Assembly: GCF_003023845.1 (NCBI RefSeq)
Contig: NZ_PYFT01000001.1
Span: 5,704,001 to 5,768,000, forward strand
DNA length: 64,000 nt
Direction of reading: 5' to 3'
DNA from: Adhaeribacter arboris
GTDB taxonomy: Bacteria; Bacteroidota; Bacteroidia; Cytophagales; Hymenobacteraceae
In this document: piece after piece, positions 27,882 to 35,511 of the stretch
Position numbering within the stretch: position 1 is the stretch's first letter
How the letters are laid out: each line of letters starts with the position of its first letter
Notes under the pieces: generated by a model
Told to the model about the DNA's origin: nothing
What the model saw: the letters and a program-made list of their open reading frames with translations, nothing else
Databases searched by the model: none
Translations under genes and position numbers: made by a program

Positions 27882-29717
27882 TTAACTTAATTCAAACTGA
27901 AGCCGGAGCAAATTGGCATATAAGCCATTTTCGTTCAGCGATAACTCTTCGTGGGTGCCTTGCTCTACAATCTGGCCGTTTTCAATGACCAGAATTTTAT
28001 CTGCTTTGCGAATGGTAGATAAACGATGCGCAATAATAATGCTGGTACGGCCTTTCATCAATTCGTCCATTGCTTGCTGTACCAACTTTTCCGACTCGGA
28101 ATCTAAAGAACTAGTCGCTTCGTCAAGAATAAGGATGGCCGGATTTCTTAAAATTGCCCGGGCAATGGCCACTCGTTGGCGCTGCCCACCCGATAATTTA
28201 ATACCACGTTCTCCTACTACCGTATCTAGTTTTTCGGGGAATGACTGAATAAATTGATAGGCGTTCGCTTTTTTCGCGGCCAGTATAATTTCGTCTTCCG
28301 TAGCATCTGGCTTGCCATAGGCAATGTTTTCGCGGATGGTGCCGCCAAATAACAGCACTTCTTGCGGTACAATACCTATATTTTGGCGCAGTTCGGTTAA
28401 GTTTAACGCATTTATATCTTGCCCGTCAATGCATATTTGTCCGCCTTTTAAATTATAAAACTTCATGAGCAAAGCCACAATGGTAGATTTACCGGCCCCA
28501 CTAGGTCCAACTAAAGCAACTTTTTCACCGGACTGAATCTGAAAGGAAATATCTTTAAGGACAGCAATATCGGGGCGGGTAGGATAGGAAAAAGCGACCT
28601 GGTCGTATTCAATGTTGCCGTGCACTTTTAAAGTATTGCCCGAACGATTAGTTAGGTTGGTAGGCTCTTCCGGCTCGTCCAGTATTTCCAGCACGCGGTC
28701 GGCGGCTCCCAAGGATGTTTGTACTTTGCCGTACATATCGCCTAAGCCTCCTACCGAAGCGCCAATAAACGTAGTGTAAATGATAAATTGTACTAATTGC
28801 CCAATGGTTAACTCACCGCTTTCTACTAACGAAGCCCCGAACCAAAGCACCAGAATAATACCTCCAAAAAGCCCGATAATAATAAACGACACAAAAGCGC
28901 CCCGGAAGTACGAAGCTTTCAAAGCGTTTTTAACTGCATTAGACAAGGAACGGTTATAACGGCCAATCTCGAATAACTCGTTCGTAAAGGCTTTAACCAC
29001 ATTAATGGCTTGCAGCGTTTCTTCCACGATTACGTTGGTTTTGCCTATTTCTTCCTGAGTAGCTTTCGATAATTTTTTAATCCGTTTCCCGAATACAAAA
29101 GCCAATAATACTAAAACCGGAAAGGTACCCAACATAAACAAGGAAAGCTTCACCGAAGTAACCATAATAATAGCTACCCCCACAATAAGCGTAACCAGTT
29201 GGCGGAATAATTCGGCCAGCGTAATGGAAAATGTATCCTGTAATTGCGATACATCGGAAGTAATCCGGCTGGTAATTTCGCCAACCCGTTTCTGTTCAAA
29301 AAACGGAATGGGCAATACTACAAATTTAGCGTACAAAGCCCGCCGGATGTCGGCTACGGCAAATTCACTTACCTGGGAAAAAAAGAAAATCCGGAAGAAA
29401 GAAAATAATCCTTGTAAAACAATTACCCCGAATAAACCCAAAGAGATCAGGTTGATATTTTTCAGGAAAGCAATGCCTTTCCCCGTAGCGGCTCCCGTAG
29501 CCGAATCGACTAACTGGCCCGTAAGTGCCGGAAATACCATAAACGTGGTACTCGATAAAGCTAGAAATACTAGGCCGATAATGAATTTAACTTTGTAAGG
29601 AAGGGTGTATTTAAAAATACGAAACCCTTTTTGGAAGCTTTCTTTTGTAAGAGGTTTTTTGCCGGAGGTTAAGTCGTCTGCACTAGAAGTTCTGCCCCCG
29701 AATCCGCGTTTCGCCAT
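27882..29717 (-). CDS. MsbA-like ABC exporter (fused permease and ATPase)
   Basis: 611 residues, a half-transporter that should dimerise in the inner membrane. Six transmembrane helices lie in ~40-340, with the ATPase in ~370-605: Walker A GPSGAGKSTI, signature LSGGQRQRVAIARA, Walker B ILILDEATSSLDSES and the H-loop IIAHRLSTI. All key residues are intact. Family substrates are lipids, lipid A core or drugs; which one applies here is unknown. No C39 domain, unlike the exporter at 35.5 kb. Confidence 0.93.
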   Translation of the reverse strand: MAKRGFGGRTSSADDLTSGKKPLTKESFQKGFRIFKYTLPYKVKFIIGLVFLALSSTTFMVFPALTGQLVDSATGAATGKGIAFLKNINLISLGLFGVIVLQGLFSFFRIFFFSQVSEFAVADIRRALYAKFVVLPIPFFEQKRVGEITSRITSDVSQLQDTFSITLAELFRQLVTLIVGVAIIMVTSVKLSLFMLGTFPVLVLLAFVFGKRIKKLSKATQEEIGKTNVIVEETLQAINVVKAFTNELFEIGRYNRSLSNAVKNALKASYFRGAFVSFIIIGLFGGIILVLWFGASLVESGELTIGQLVQFIIYTTFIGASVGGLGDMYGKVQTSLGAADRVLEILDEPEEPTNLTNRSGNTLKVHGNIEYDQVAFSYPTRPDIAVLKDISFQIQSGEKVALVGPSGAGKSTIVALLMKFYNLKGGQICIDGQDINALNLTELRQNIGIVPQEVLLFGGTIRENIAYGKPDATEDEIILAAKKANAYQFIQSFPEKLDTVVGERGIKLSGGQRQRVAIARAILRNPAILILDEATSSLDSESEKLVQQAMDELMKGRTSIIIAHRLSTIRKADKILVIENGQIVEQGTHEELSLNENGLYANLLRLQFELS

Positions 29718-29847
29718 TAAAAATTAGTCTGCTGGTAGTGTTTTTATATAAACACGAATTTTGTGAAAATCGTTTGTAAAGGTAGGTATTCTTAATTATT
29801 TACCCTGATTTTTATGATTGGAAATGTTAGTAAATAGGTATTATAAA

Positions 29848-31317
29848 TTAACCCGCCGCTGGTTCCAACTCCTCCACCTTTGGTCGGGAAATAGCTAATA
29901 AGCCCAGAATGGTAATAAAGCCATTTAACATTAAAATTTCAAATCCAAACTCATATCCCCAGAACCATTCTTTGGAGTTTATGTTAATAATATAAGTAAG
30001 AATCGGCGATAGAAAACAAACAATCGGCACCCATCTATCTTGCAAATTGCGGCGGATGAACAAGCCGAAAGCATATAAACCCAGCAAAGGTCCGTAGGTG
30101 TAACCCGCAATTTTAAAAACGGCGGTTACCACGCTCTCGTCGTTTATTAATTTAAAAATAAGAATAACGAGCATGAGCAACAGCGAAAACCCAATGTGCA
30201 CGTAAAATTTCAGGCGTTGCCGTTCGGTTTCGGGGCGGTTTTTAAAATCCAGAAAATCTACGCAGAATGAAGTAGTTAGGGCGGTAAGGGCGGAGTCGGC
30301 GCTGGCGTAGGTAATTGCCACAATGCCTAAAATAAAAGCTATGGCCGCAAAAGCCGGAAAATAATTTAGCGCCAGAAACGGAAATACATCGTCGCCTTTA
30401 CCAGGTAAGTTTATACCTTTCGCTTGCGCAAAAATGTAAAGCAAAGCGCCTAAGGATAAAAATAAAATATTTACTAATACCAGAATAATGCTGAAAGTAA
30501 ACATGTTTTTCTGCGCTTCGCCGAGGTTTTTACAGCTCAAATTTTTCTGCATCATGTCCTGGTCCAGCCCGGTCATTACAATGGTGATAAAAGCGCCGGA
30601 GAAAAACTGCTTTAGAAAATAGCGGCTATCTTTTACGTCCCAGAAAAATACTTTGGAAAAGCTGCTTTCTTCCACGGTTTTTACCAAACCTTGAAACGAT
30701 AAATTCAGCTCATCGGAAATTAAAATAATACTGGCTCCCACGCATATTAGCATGGCTAAGGTCTGGAAAGTATCAGTCCAGATAATGGTTTTCATGCCCC
30801 CCCGAAACGTATACACCCAAATAAGCGCAATGGTAATAAATACCGATACGGTAAATGGTACGCCTAAAGCATCGAAAACCGCTAACTGCAATACCCCGGC
30901 CACCACGTACAAGCGCAGAGCGGCCCCAATAGTACGGGCCAGCAAAAAGAAAAACGCCCCGGTTTTATACGACCAATAGCCAAAGCGCTGCTCTAAATAG
31001 GCATAAATAGAAATTAAATTTAAACGGTAATACAAAGGCATTAAAATAGTAGCAATAACCAAGTAGCCCAATAAATACCCAAAAACAAATTGCAGGTACG
31101 AAAACTCGGCCTTATTTACCATGCCCGGAATAGAAATAAAAGTAACTCCAGATAGCGAAGTACCAATCATCCCGAAGGCTACCACAAACCACGGCGACTT
31201 CCGGTTAGCCAGGAAAAAAGAATCGGTATTATCGGATTTACTGCTGGTAAGGAAAGAAATCAGAATTAATATGCAAAAATAAGCCGCAATAATGCTAATG
31301 ATAATAATCGGCGACAT
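29848..31317 (-). CDS. Sodium:solute symporter (SSS family)
   Basis: 489 residues with about 13 transmembrane helices. Family markers: FGMIGTSLSGVTFISIPG near helix 1-2, RTIGAALRLYV, GLDQDMMQKNLSCKN and AITYASADSALTALTTSF (a sodium-site helix). It imports a solute with sodium; the solute (sugar, sialic acid, myo-inositol or other) cannot be assigned from sequence. Its upstream region is the inverted-repeat element at 31.33-31.70 kb. Confidence 0.9.
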   Translation of the reverse strand: MSPIIIISIIAAYFCILILISFLTSSKSDNTDSFFLANRKSPWFVVAFGMIGTSLSGVTFISIPGMVNKAEFSYLQFVFGYLLGYLVIATILMPLYYRLNLISIYAYLEQRFGYWSYKTGAFFFLLARTIGAALRLYVVAGVLQLAVFDALGVPFTVSVFITIALIWVYTFRGGMKTIIWTDTFQTLAMLICVGASIILISDELNLSFQGLVKTVEESSFSKVFFWDVKDSRYFLKQFFSGAFITIVMTGLDQDMMQKNLSCKNLGEAQKNMFTFSIILVLVNILFLSLGALLYIFAQAKGINLPGKGDDVFPFLALNYFPAFAAIAFILGIVAITYASADSALTALTTSFCVDFLDFKNRPETERQRLKFYVHIGFSLLLMLVILIFKLINDESVVTAVFKIAGYTYGPLLGLYAFGLFIRRNLQDRWVPIVCFLSPILTYIININSKEWFWGYEFGFEILMLNGFITILGLLAISRPKVEELEPAAG

Positions 31318-31330
31318 AAGAAGTGTATCA

Positions 31331-31698
31331 GTTACAGGTTGCAGGTTGCAAGTTACAGGTTATTTTGGTTGGAAGGTTGGAAAGTTGAAAGGTTGAAAAG
31401 TTAAAATAAATGTTTCTAAGGCGAGCGTCTTCGCTGATGTTGCTTATTGCCGTCCTCTAGCTGAAGATTTTTGGGGATTTGCAACTGCTGATGATTGAAT
31501 AACTTACATACTCATAGCTTGTGTCTATTGGGTTGCCCGGCCGGAGGCCTTTCAGATAGTAGACACGAGTGGAGACGCTCGCGCCAGCAGTAGAATGGTT
31601 AATAGCGGTCCAAAGTATGACCCCGCAACCTTTCAACTTTCTAACCTTCTAACTTTTCAACCCTAATAACTTGCAACCTGAAACCTGTAACCTGCAAC
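31331..31698. repeat. Composite inverted-repeat element (~370 bp)
   Basis: Left arm 31331-31402 and right arm 31625-31698 are near inverse copies, both made of short GTTGCAGGTT/GTTGAAAGGTT-type units. Inside lie two more inverted pairs: GTGTCTA (31521) with TAGACAC (31560), and GGCGAGCGTCT (31420) with AGACGCTCGCGCC (31573). No open frame. The right arm touches the stop codon of the hydrolase gene. It looks like a non-coding dispersed repeat or a MITE-like insertion. Confidence 0.7.
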
Positions 31699-32678
31699 TA
31701 TAAAAGTACTCGTTCCCCCACCGCCGGAATCTTTAGTTTACCGTGCAATTTACCGGCGGCAGCTAATTCCTGCATCCATCTTATTGGTTCGCCGGCCGGC
31801 TCATCCGAAAGATCGAAAGTGCCGTAGTGCATCGGGATAAAAGTTTTAGCGCCTAAATCGTTAAAGGCTTGCACTGCTTCCGGCGGATTCATGTGGCTGA
31901 GTTGCATCATGTAGGGTGGTTTATAAGCCCCAATGGGTAAGATGGCTATATCCGGAGGTCCAAATAAATCTTTAATTTCAACAAAGTGTTTTTCGTAAGC
32001 GCTATCGCCGCCAAAATAAATAAGGTTAGAAGTAGTTTTAAATAAAAAGCTTCCCCATAAAATTTTGTTCATATCGGTTAAACCCCGGCGGTGCCAATGC
32101 GCAGCGGGTAAATAATAGACGGCTATTCCCAAATTTTCCGGAAGGCTGTATTGCTGGTACCAGCCCGCTTCCTGGTACGTAATGCCGGGTGCCATTTGGT
32201 GCAGCAACGGACCCATCGCCAACGGAATGAGTGCTTTTACTTGCGGGTTATTTTGTACAACGGTTTGGATAGATTTTTCATCGAGATGGTCGCGATGGCC
32301 GTGCGAGAGCGCCAGGTAATCAATATGGCGGATATCACTCAGGGAGCAAGGTAACGGATGCCGTCTCCGGAGAAAAGGCGAATCTACCAATACCGGATCC
32401 AGGAGAAAAGAAACGCCATTTAATTGCAGTAAAAAAGAAGCGTGGCCTAACCACACCAGCAAATCGTGATTGCAAGTAAATAGTTGGGCATCCGGAATGA
32501 CCGCCGGAACATAATTATCTTTTTCTTTTTCTTCTTTTTGCGGATTGCGGGATAGCTGCCATTTTATAACAGTTTTGAAAGAAGGAGTATACAATTCTTC
32601 GCCGTTAGCAAATTGGCCGTTAATTACTTTATTACCCGGAAAATTAGGTTTAACAGTTTTTAAGTGCTCGTTGCGCAA
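31698..32678 (-). CDS. UlaG/NAPE-PLD-like MBL-fold hydrolase
   Basis: 326 residues. The opening strand WLGHASFLLQ and the motif LSHGHRDHLD (H126, H128, D130, H131), with later His/Asp in GGDSAYEKHF and MHYGTFDLSDEP, mark the UlaG/NAPE-phospholipase-D branch of the metallo-beta-lactamase superfamily. No signal peptide. Members include L-ascorbate-6-phosphate lactonase and N-acyl-ethanolamine phospholipase; the RRRHPLP loop and the long N-terminus resemble the phospholipase-like type. Exact substrate unknown. Confidence 0.88.
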   Translation of the reverse strand: MRNEHLKTVKPNFPGNKVINGQFANGEELYTPSFKTVIKWQLSRNPQKEEKEKDNYVPAVIPDAQLFTCNHDLLVWLGHASFLLQLNGVSFLLDPVLVDSPFLRRRHPLPCSLSDIRHIDYLALSHGHRDHLDEKSIQTVVQNNPQVKALIPLAMGPLLHQMAPGITYQEAGWYQQYSLPENLGIAVYYLPAAHWHRRGLTDMNKILWGSFLFKTTSNLIYFGGDSAYEKHFVEIKDLFGPPDIAILPIGAYKPPYMMQLSHMNPPEAVQAFNDLGAKTFIPMHYGTFDLSDEPAGEPIRWMQELAAAGKLHGKLKIPAVGERVLL

Positions 32679-33811
32679 ATAACGGGGGGCGTAGGGGAAT
32701 TACTCACGAATAATTGGCTGCTGAATTTAAGGGTTAATGATAAACTTTCCTGCTTAAAATTTAATACGAATAATTAATAATTTTGTGCTTGAAGGTTTTA
32801 GGTTCGTTGTGCAACTAATAATTACGGCATTTTAAACGATCGTACCTATCAAACTTACTTAGATTCTAATTCTTAAGCACAGCTATTTTACGGATTAATA
32901 ATTAAAATAATCCAGAATAGGAGAGGTAAATAGGACTTATCAGGCATTTTTAACCAATTCTTTCCCGCTCTGAATAAAGTAGATTTTGATATAGTAAAAA
33001 CACATATTTATTCGGGGAAACAAGCTTTTACTATTTCATTTATTTCAAGTTCAAATGTTAAATAATTGTTAATAAAATTCGATAAAATACTTGTAATTTG
33101 AAATAAATAATTTTACATTAGTTGCCACAAAGGCAAAATTTTAATCTAATAATACAATTCGACTATTTAGTTAGCTTATTGAGCAACAGGCAATAAGAGA
33201 TTTTACAAGCGTAAAGGAGTTAATTTAATTTTAAATATTAAATTAAATGTAGATGAGAGTTACTTAGTTAATGTACTTAAGCTACTAAGCTACTTAAATA
33301 CCCTAACCATTATTTATTGTTGCCCTGTTTTAGCACGTTATCTATCAATAGCGGGCTATACGGCAGAGGATAGACGGCTAAATAATTCATTTAGCTGCTT
33401 AATCATCTGTTTTGTGTTTATATGCTTTTAAATACTACCTCTTTGCCAAATTAATTCTGCTGGCAAAATCTAACTTTTTACTAGCTAATAGATTGATATG
33501 ACTCTAATTAAAGTTTCATAGAAGCTGAAAATACGTTCATTTCAAACTGTGTAGTGTAGCTAATATTAACTCATACGCTCTTAAAATTAAGAGTATTAAA
33601 ATAATTATGTCTGTATTGTAAATATTGCTAAGCTAAGTTCTATAAATTGTTTGTACAATTCTGTACTACTATAAAATCCTGCTATGCCAGAAATTTGGTG
33701 AAGGAATAACTATATGTAAAAGTAAACTTTTATTTATTAAAATTATATTTTTTAACAGAATATTAACAAATCGTTAAAGTTTGTATTTGACTAAAGTGTT
33801 TTATTAAATAG

Positions 33812-33835
33812 CATTATGCTTATAAAAGCATAATG
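33812..33835. promoter_or_regulatory. 10 bp palindrome, possible operator of the RiPP operon
   Basis: CATTATGCTT and AAGCATAATG form a perfect inverted repeat around ATAA, 142 bp before the precursor start. It could bind a dimeric regulator or form an mRNA hairpin; there is no T run. Confidence 0.4.
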
Positions 33836-33898
33836 GGTAAGAGAGGTATGCATTTATTGTACGAAAACCATAAGCTATTTGGGAATTTAAAAATATTC

Positions 33899-33955
33899 AG
33901 TACCGCGGACTGATAGGGAGAAGGCGAAAACCCTAGCAACAGAGTAGCCTATTTT
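33899..33955 (+). promoter_or_regulatory. Possibly structured 5' leader of the precursor mRNA
   Basis: TAGGG (33914-33918) can pair with CCCTA (33931-33935). AGGC (33922-33925) inside that loop can pair with GCCT (33947-33950) beyond it, forming an H-type pseudoknot, or a terminator-like stem followed by ATTTTT. Stems are only 4-5 bp, and no known riboswitch class fits well. Confidence 0.25.
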
Positions 33956-33977
33956 TCATTTTTTAAAGTTTACAATC

Positions 33978-34169
33978 ATGATTACTTTAGAAAAAGTTCT
34001 GACCGAACTAAAAGGAGAATCACTTAACGAAATTATTGCCGGTACTAGAAAAAAATGGTGTAAGAAGAAAAAACATCATTACACCACTCATGGTAGTACT
34101 ACCCGCACTACCAGAAAATGTACTACAACCAGTACAACTACTAAAAAATGTTATAAGAAGCCAGTTTAA
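33978..34169 (+). CDS. Putative RiPP precursor: double-glycine-type leader, basic Thr/Cys-rich core
   Basis: 63 residues. Residues 1-22 form a leader ending NEIIAG. Counting back from the A-G site, Leu at -12, Leu at -7, Ile at -4, Ala at -2 and Gly at -1 match the consensus cut by C39 peptidases. The 41-residue core has 13 Thr, 2 Ser, 3 Cys (full-length positions 28, 48, 58), 14 Lys/Arg and 3 His, and is strongly cationic. Residues 36-55 are nearly all Thr, Ser, Arg and Lys. The next genes encode an RRE-kinase fusion and a C39 exporter. No known family recognised. The overlapping frame starting at 34036 is not a gene there. Confidence 0.8.
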   Translation: MITLEKVLTELKGESLNEIIAGTRKKWCKKKKHHYTTHGSTTRTTRKCTTTSTTTKKCYKKPV

Positions 34170-34219
34170 TAACGTTAAGCTAGTATTTACAAGAAGTTTA
34201 TTCTTTAAATATTTAACTT

Positions 34220-34254
34220 ATTTAAGAGTGGAGCACTTTGCTCCACTCTTAAAT
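34220..34254 (+). terminator. Perfect 16 bp hairpin between precursor and kinase genes (attenuator)
   Basis: Arms 34220-34235 and 34239-34254 pair perfectly around a 3 nt loop. No long T run follows, so it would stop only part of transcription or protect the 3' end of the precursor mRNA. In bacteriocin operons such a site after the precursor gene keeps precursor levels above those of the modifying and export proteins. Confidence 0.7.
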
Positions 34255-34284
34255 TACTCTAGTCTTTATAAAAATAACTCAATC

Positions 34285-35502
34285 ATGGTAAAGTACCGAT
34301 TAGCCAATAGTATAAGTATTATTAATCCTGCTGATTCTCCGGAGGATAGCGACCTGCCGGTAGAATATCAGCATGGCAATTACATCCTGATGGATGATGC
34401 CCGGGAAAAAGAGTTCTTAATTAATGAAACGGTAAAATACTTTATCGATAAGTTTAATTCTCCTAAAACCCAAGCCGAAGTATTGCAGGAGGTTGCCTTA
34501 GATGTGCAAAGTGATGTAAAGCAAATTGAAAAGAAATGCACGGCATTTTTTAAGTTTTTGTGCAAAAGAAAGATTGTGGTTCCCGAGGATTGGGAAGAAC
34601 CGATTGCCAGCAGCGAACCTTATTTTAAAATAGGGGACGCCATGGGAGACTGGCAAATTTCCGAGATAATCGCCGATAAAAAGTACATGGATATATACCT
34701 AGCCCTTCATAAAACCAAGCTTATCCAATGTGTAATTAAGTTGCTGAACGTAAGGAAAATAGCGGATGAAGGAAGGTATTCGGATGAGTTATTGGACTTA
34801 AAGCACGAATATAGCATGCTGCAGCGATGCCAGCACATACCTTTTATCGGGCAGGCTTATGCTTTCTCCGAATCTGACCCGGAAGGAGCATATATCGTTC
34901 TGGAATATATTAAGGGAAAACCTTTATCTAAGTTTTTAAAGCAAACCGAAAATATAACCGAATCCGACTGCTATTCTATTAGTAAGGATATACTGCAGGG
35001 TTTTGCCTTATTACACGAAACAAACCTCATTCACGGCGATATTCATCCTTCTAATATTATGGTGGATGAAGACCGGAACGTGAAAATTATTGACTTAGGT
35101 CTATCTATTGAGGTAAATATAGAACAAGACGAATTAGTGAAATTTGGTGGCGTAATTTATTACATGCCGCCGGAGCGAATTAATATTTCGAGTGTAACTA
35201 AGTTTTCCAGAGAACCAGATTTTTATTCGGATGTGTACCAATTGGGTCTTATTCTCTATTATATTTTTTATAGAAAAGAGCCATTCGATGGGTTTATCTG
35301 GGAAGAACTCTCCACAAATATTAAAAAAAGCACAGTAGAATATCCGACTCTTTCCTTCTTGAATTTTCCGGTACCGGCAAAAATTATTCAAATAATAGCT
35401 AAATGCCTGCAAAAGAAACCAATAAAACGGTATGCTAATGCCGCAGCTCTGTTGAATGATTTTAAAAAGGTGGTATTCGAAACTCCTGCTTTCACTTCTT
35501 AA
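34285..35502 (+). CDS. RRE (PqqD-like) domain fused to Ser/Thr-kinase-like domain
   Basis: 405 residues from the ATG at 34285; an in-frame start at 34036 would overlap the precursor gene and is rejected. Residues ~30-100 resemble the PqqD-like winged helix (LINETVKYFIDKF...VLQEVALDV...KRKIVVPEDW), the peptide-recognition element of many RiPP enzymes. Residues ~120-395 are a protein-kinase fold: VIK (K152), helix-C E175, catalytic loop HGDIHPSN (D252, N257), DLG (D270), PPE (296-297) and SDVYQLG (D316). The Gly-rich loop lacks glycines and HRD is HGD. No lyase or cyclase domain. Predicted role: binds the leader and phosphorylates core Thr/Ser (inference). Next gene starts 9 bp after the stop. 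Confidence 0.85.
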   Translation: MVKYRLANSISIINPADSPEDSDLPVEYQHGNYILMDDAREKEFLINETVKYFIDKFNSPKTQAEVLQEVALDVQSDVKQIEKKCTAFFKFLCKRKIVVPEDWEEPIASSEPYFKIGDAMGDWQISEIIADKKYMDIYLALHKTKLIQCVIKLLNVRKIADEGRYSDELLDLKHEYSMLQRCQHIPFIGQAYAFSESDPEGAYIVLEYIKGKPLSKFLKQTENITESDCYSISKDILQGFALLHETNLIHGDIHPSNIMVDEDRNVKIIDLGLSIEVNIEQDELVKFGGVIYYMPPERINISSVTKFSREPDFYSDVYQLGLILYYIFYRKEPFDGFIWEELSTNIKKSTVEYPTLSFLNFPVPAKIIQIIAKCLQKKPIKRYANAAALLNDFKKVVFETPAFTS

Positions 35503-35511
35503 GTTAGTCGT

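Larger units (their letters stand above)
32679..33977. other. 1.3 kb AT-rich non-coding region upstream of the RiPP operon
   Basis: No credible gene. The base composition is clearly more AT-rich than the flanks. An exact TAnnTTTG box (TAATTTTG) lies at 32778-32785, with no clear upstream partner. A 10 bp palindrome is at 33812-33835 and a possibly structured leader at 33899-33955. A 21-codon frame at 33848-33913 is probably chance. Such a long gap is unusual in this otherwise compact window and could hold regulatory DNA or a small RNA. Confidence 0.6.

Noticed and set aside
33848-33913. 21-codon frame with a purine-rich site upstream, as a second precursor or leader peptide
   Set aside because: No leader motif, no Cys/Thr core, and length expected by chance in this DNA.
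33901-33950. SAM-I riboswitch likeness (GGACTGA...GCAAC)
   Set aside because: Only short islands match; the four-helix SAM-I layout and kink-turn cannot be drawn, and the downstream gene is not in methionine metabolism.
34036-34284. Upstream extension of the kinase frame overlapping the precursor gene
   Set aside because: The extra 83 residues have no PqqD or kinase features and overlap the precursor gene and the hairpin; the RRE starts just after the ATG at 34285.
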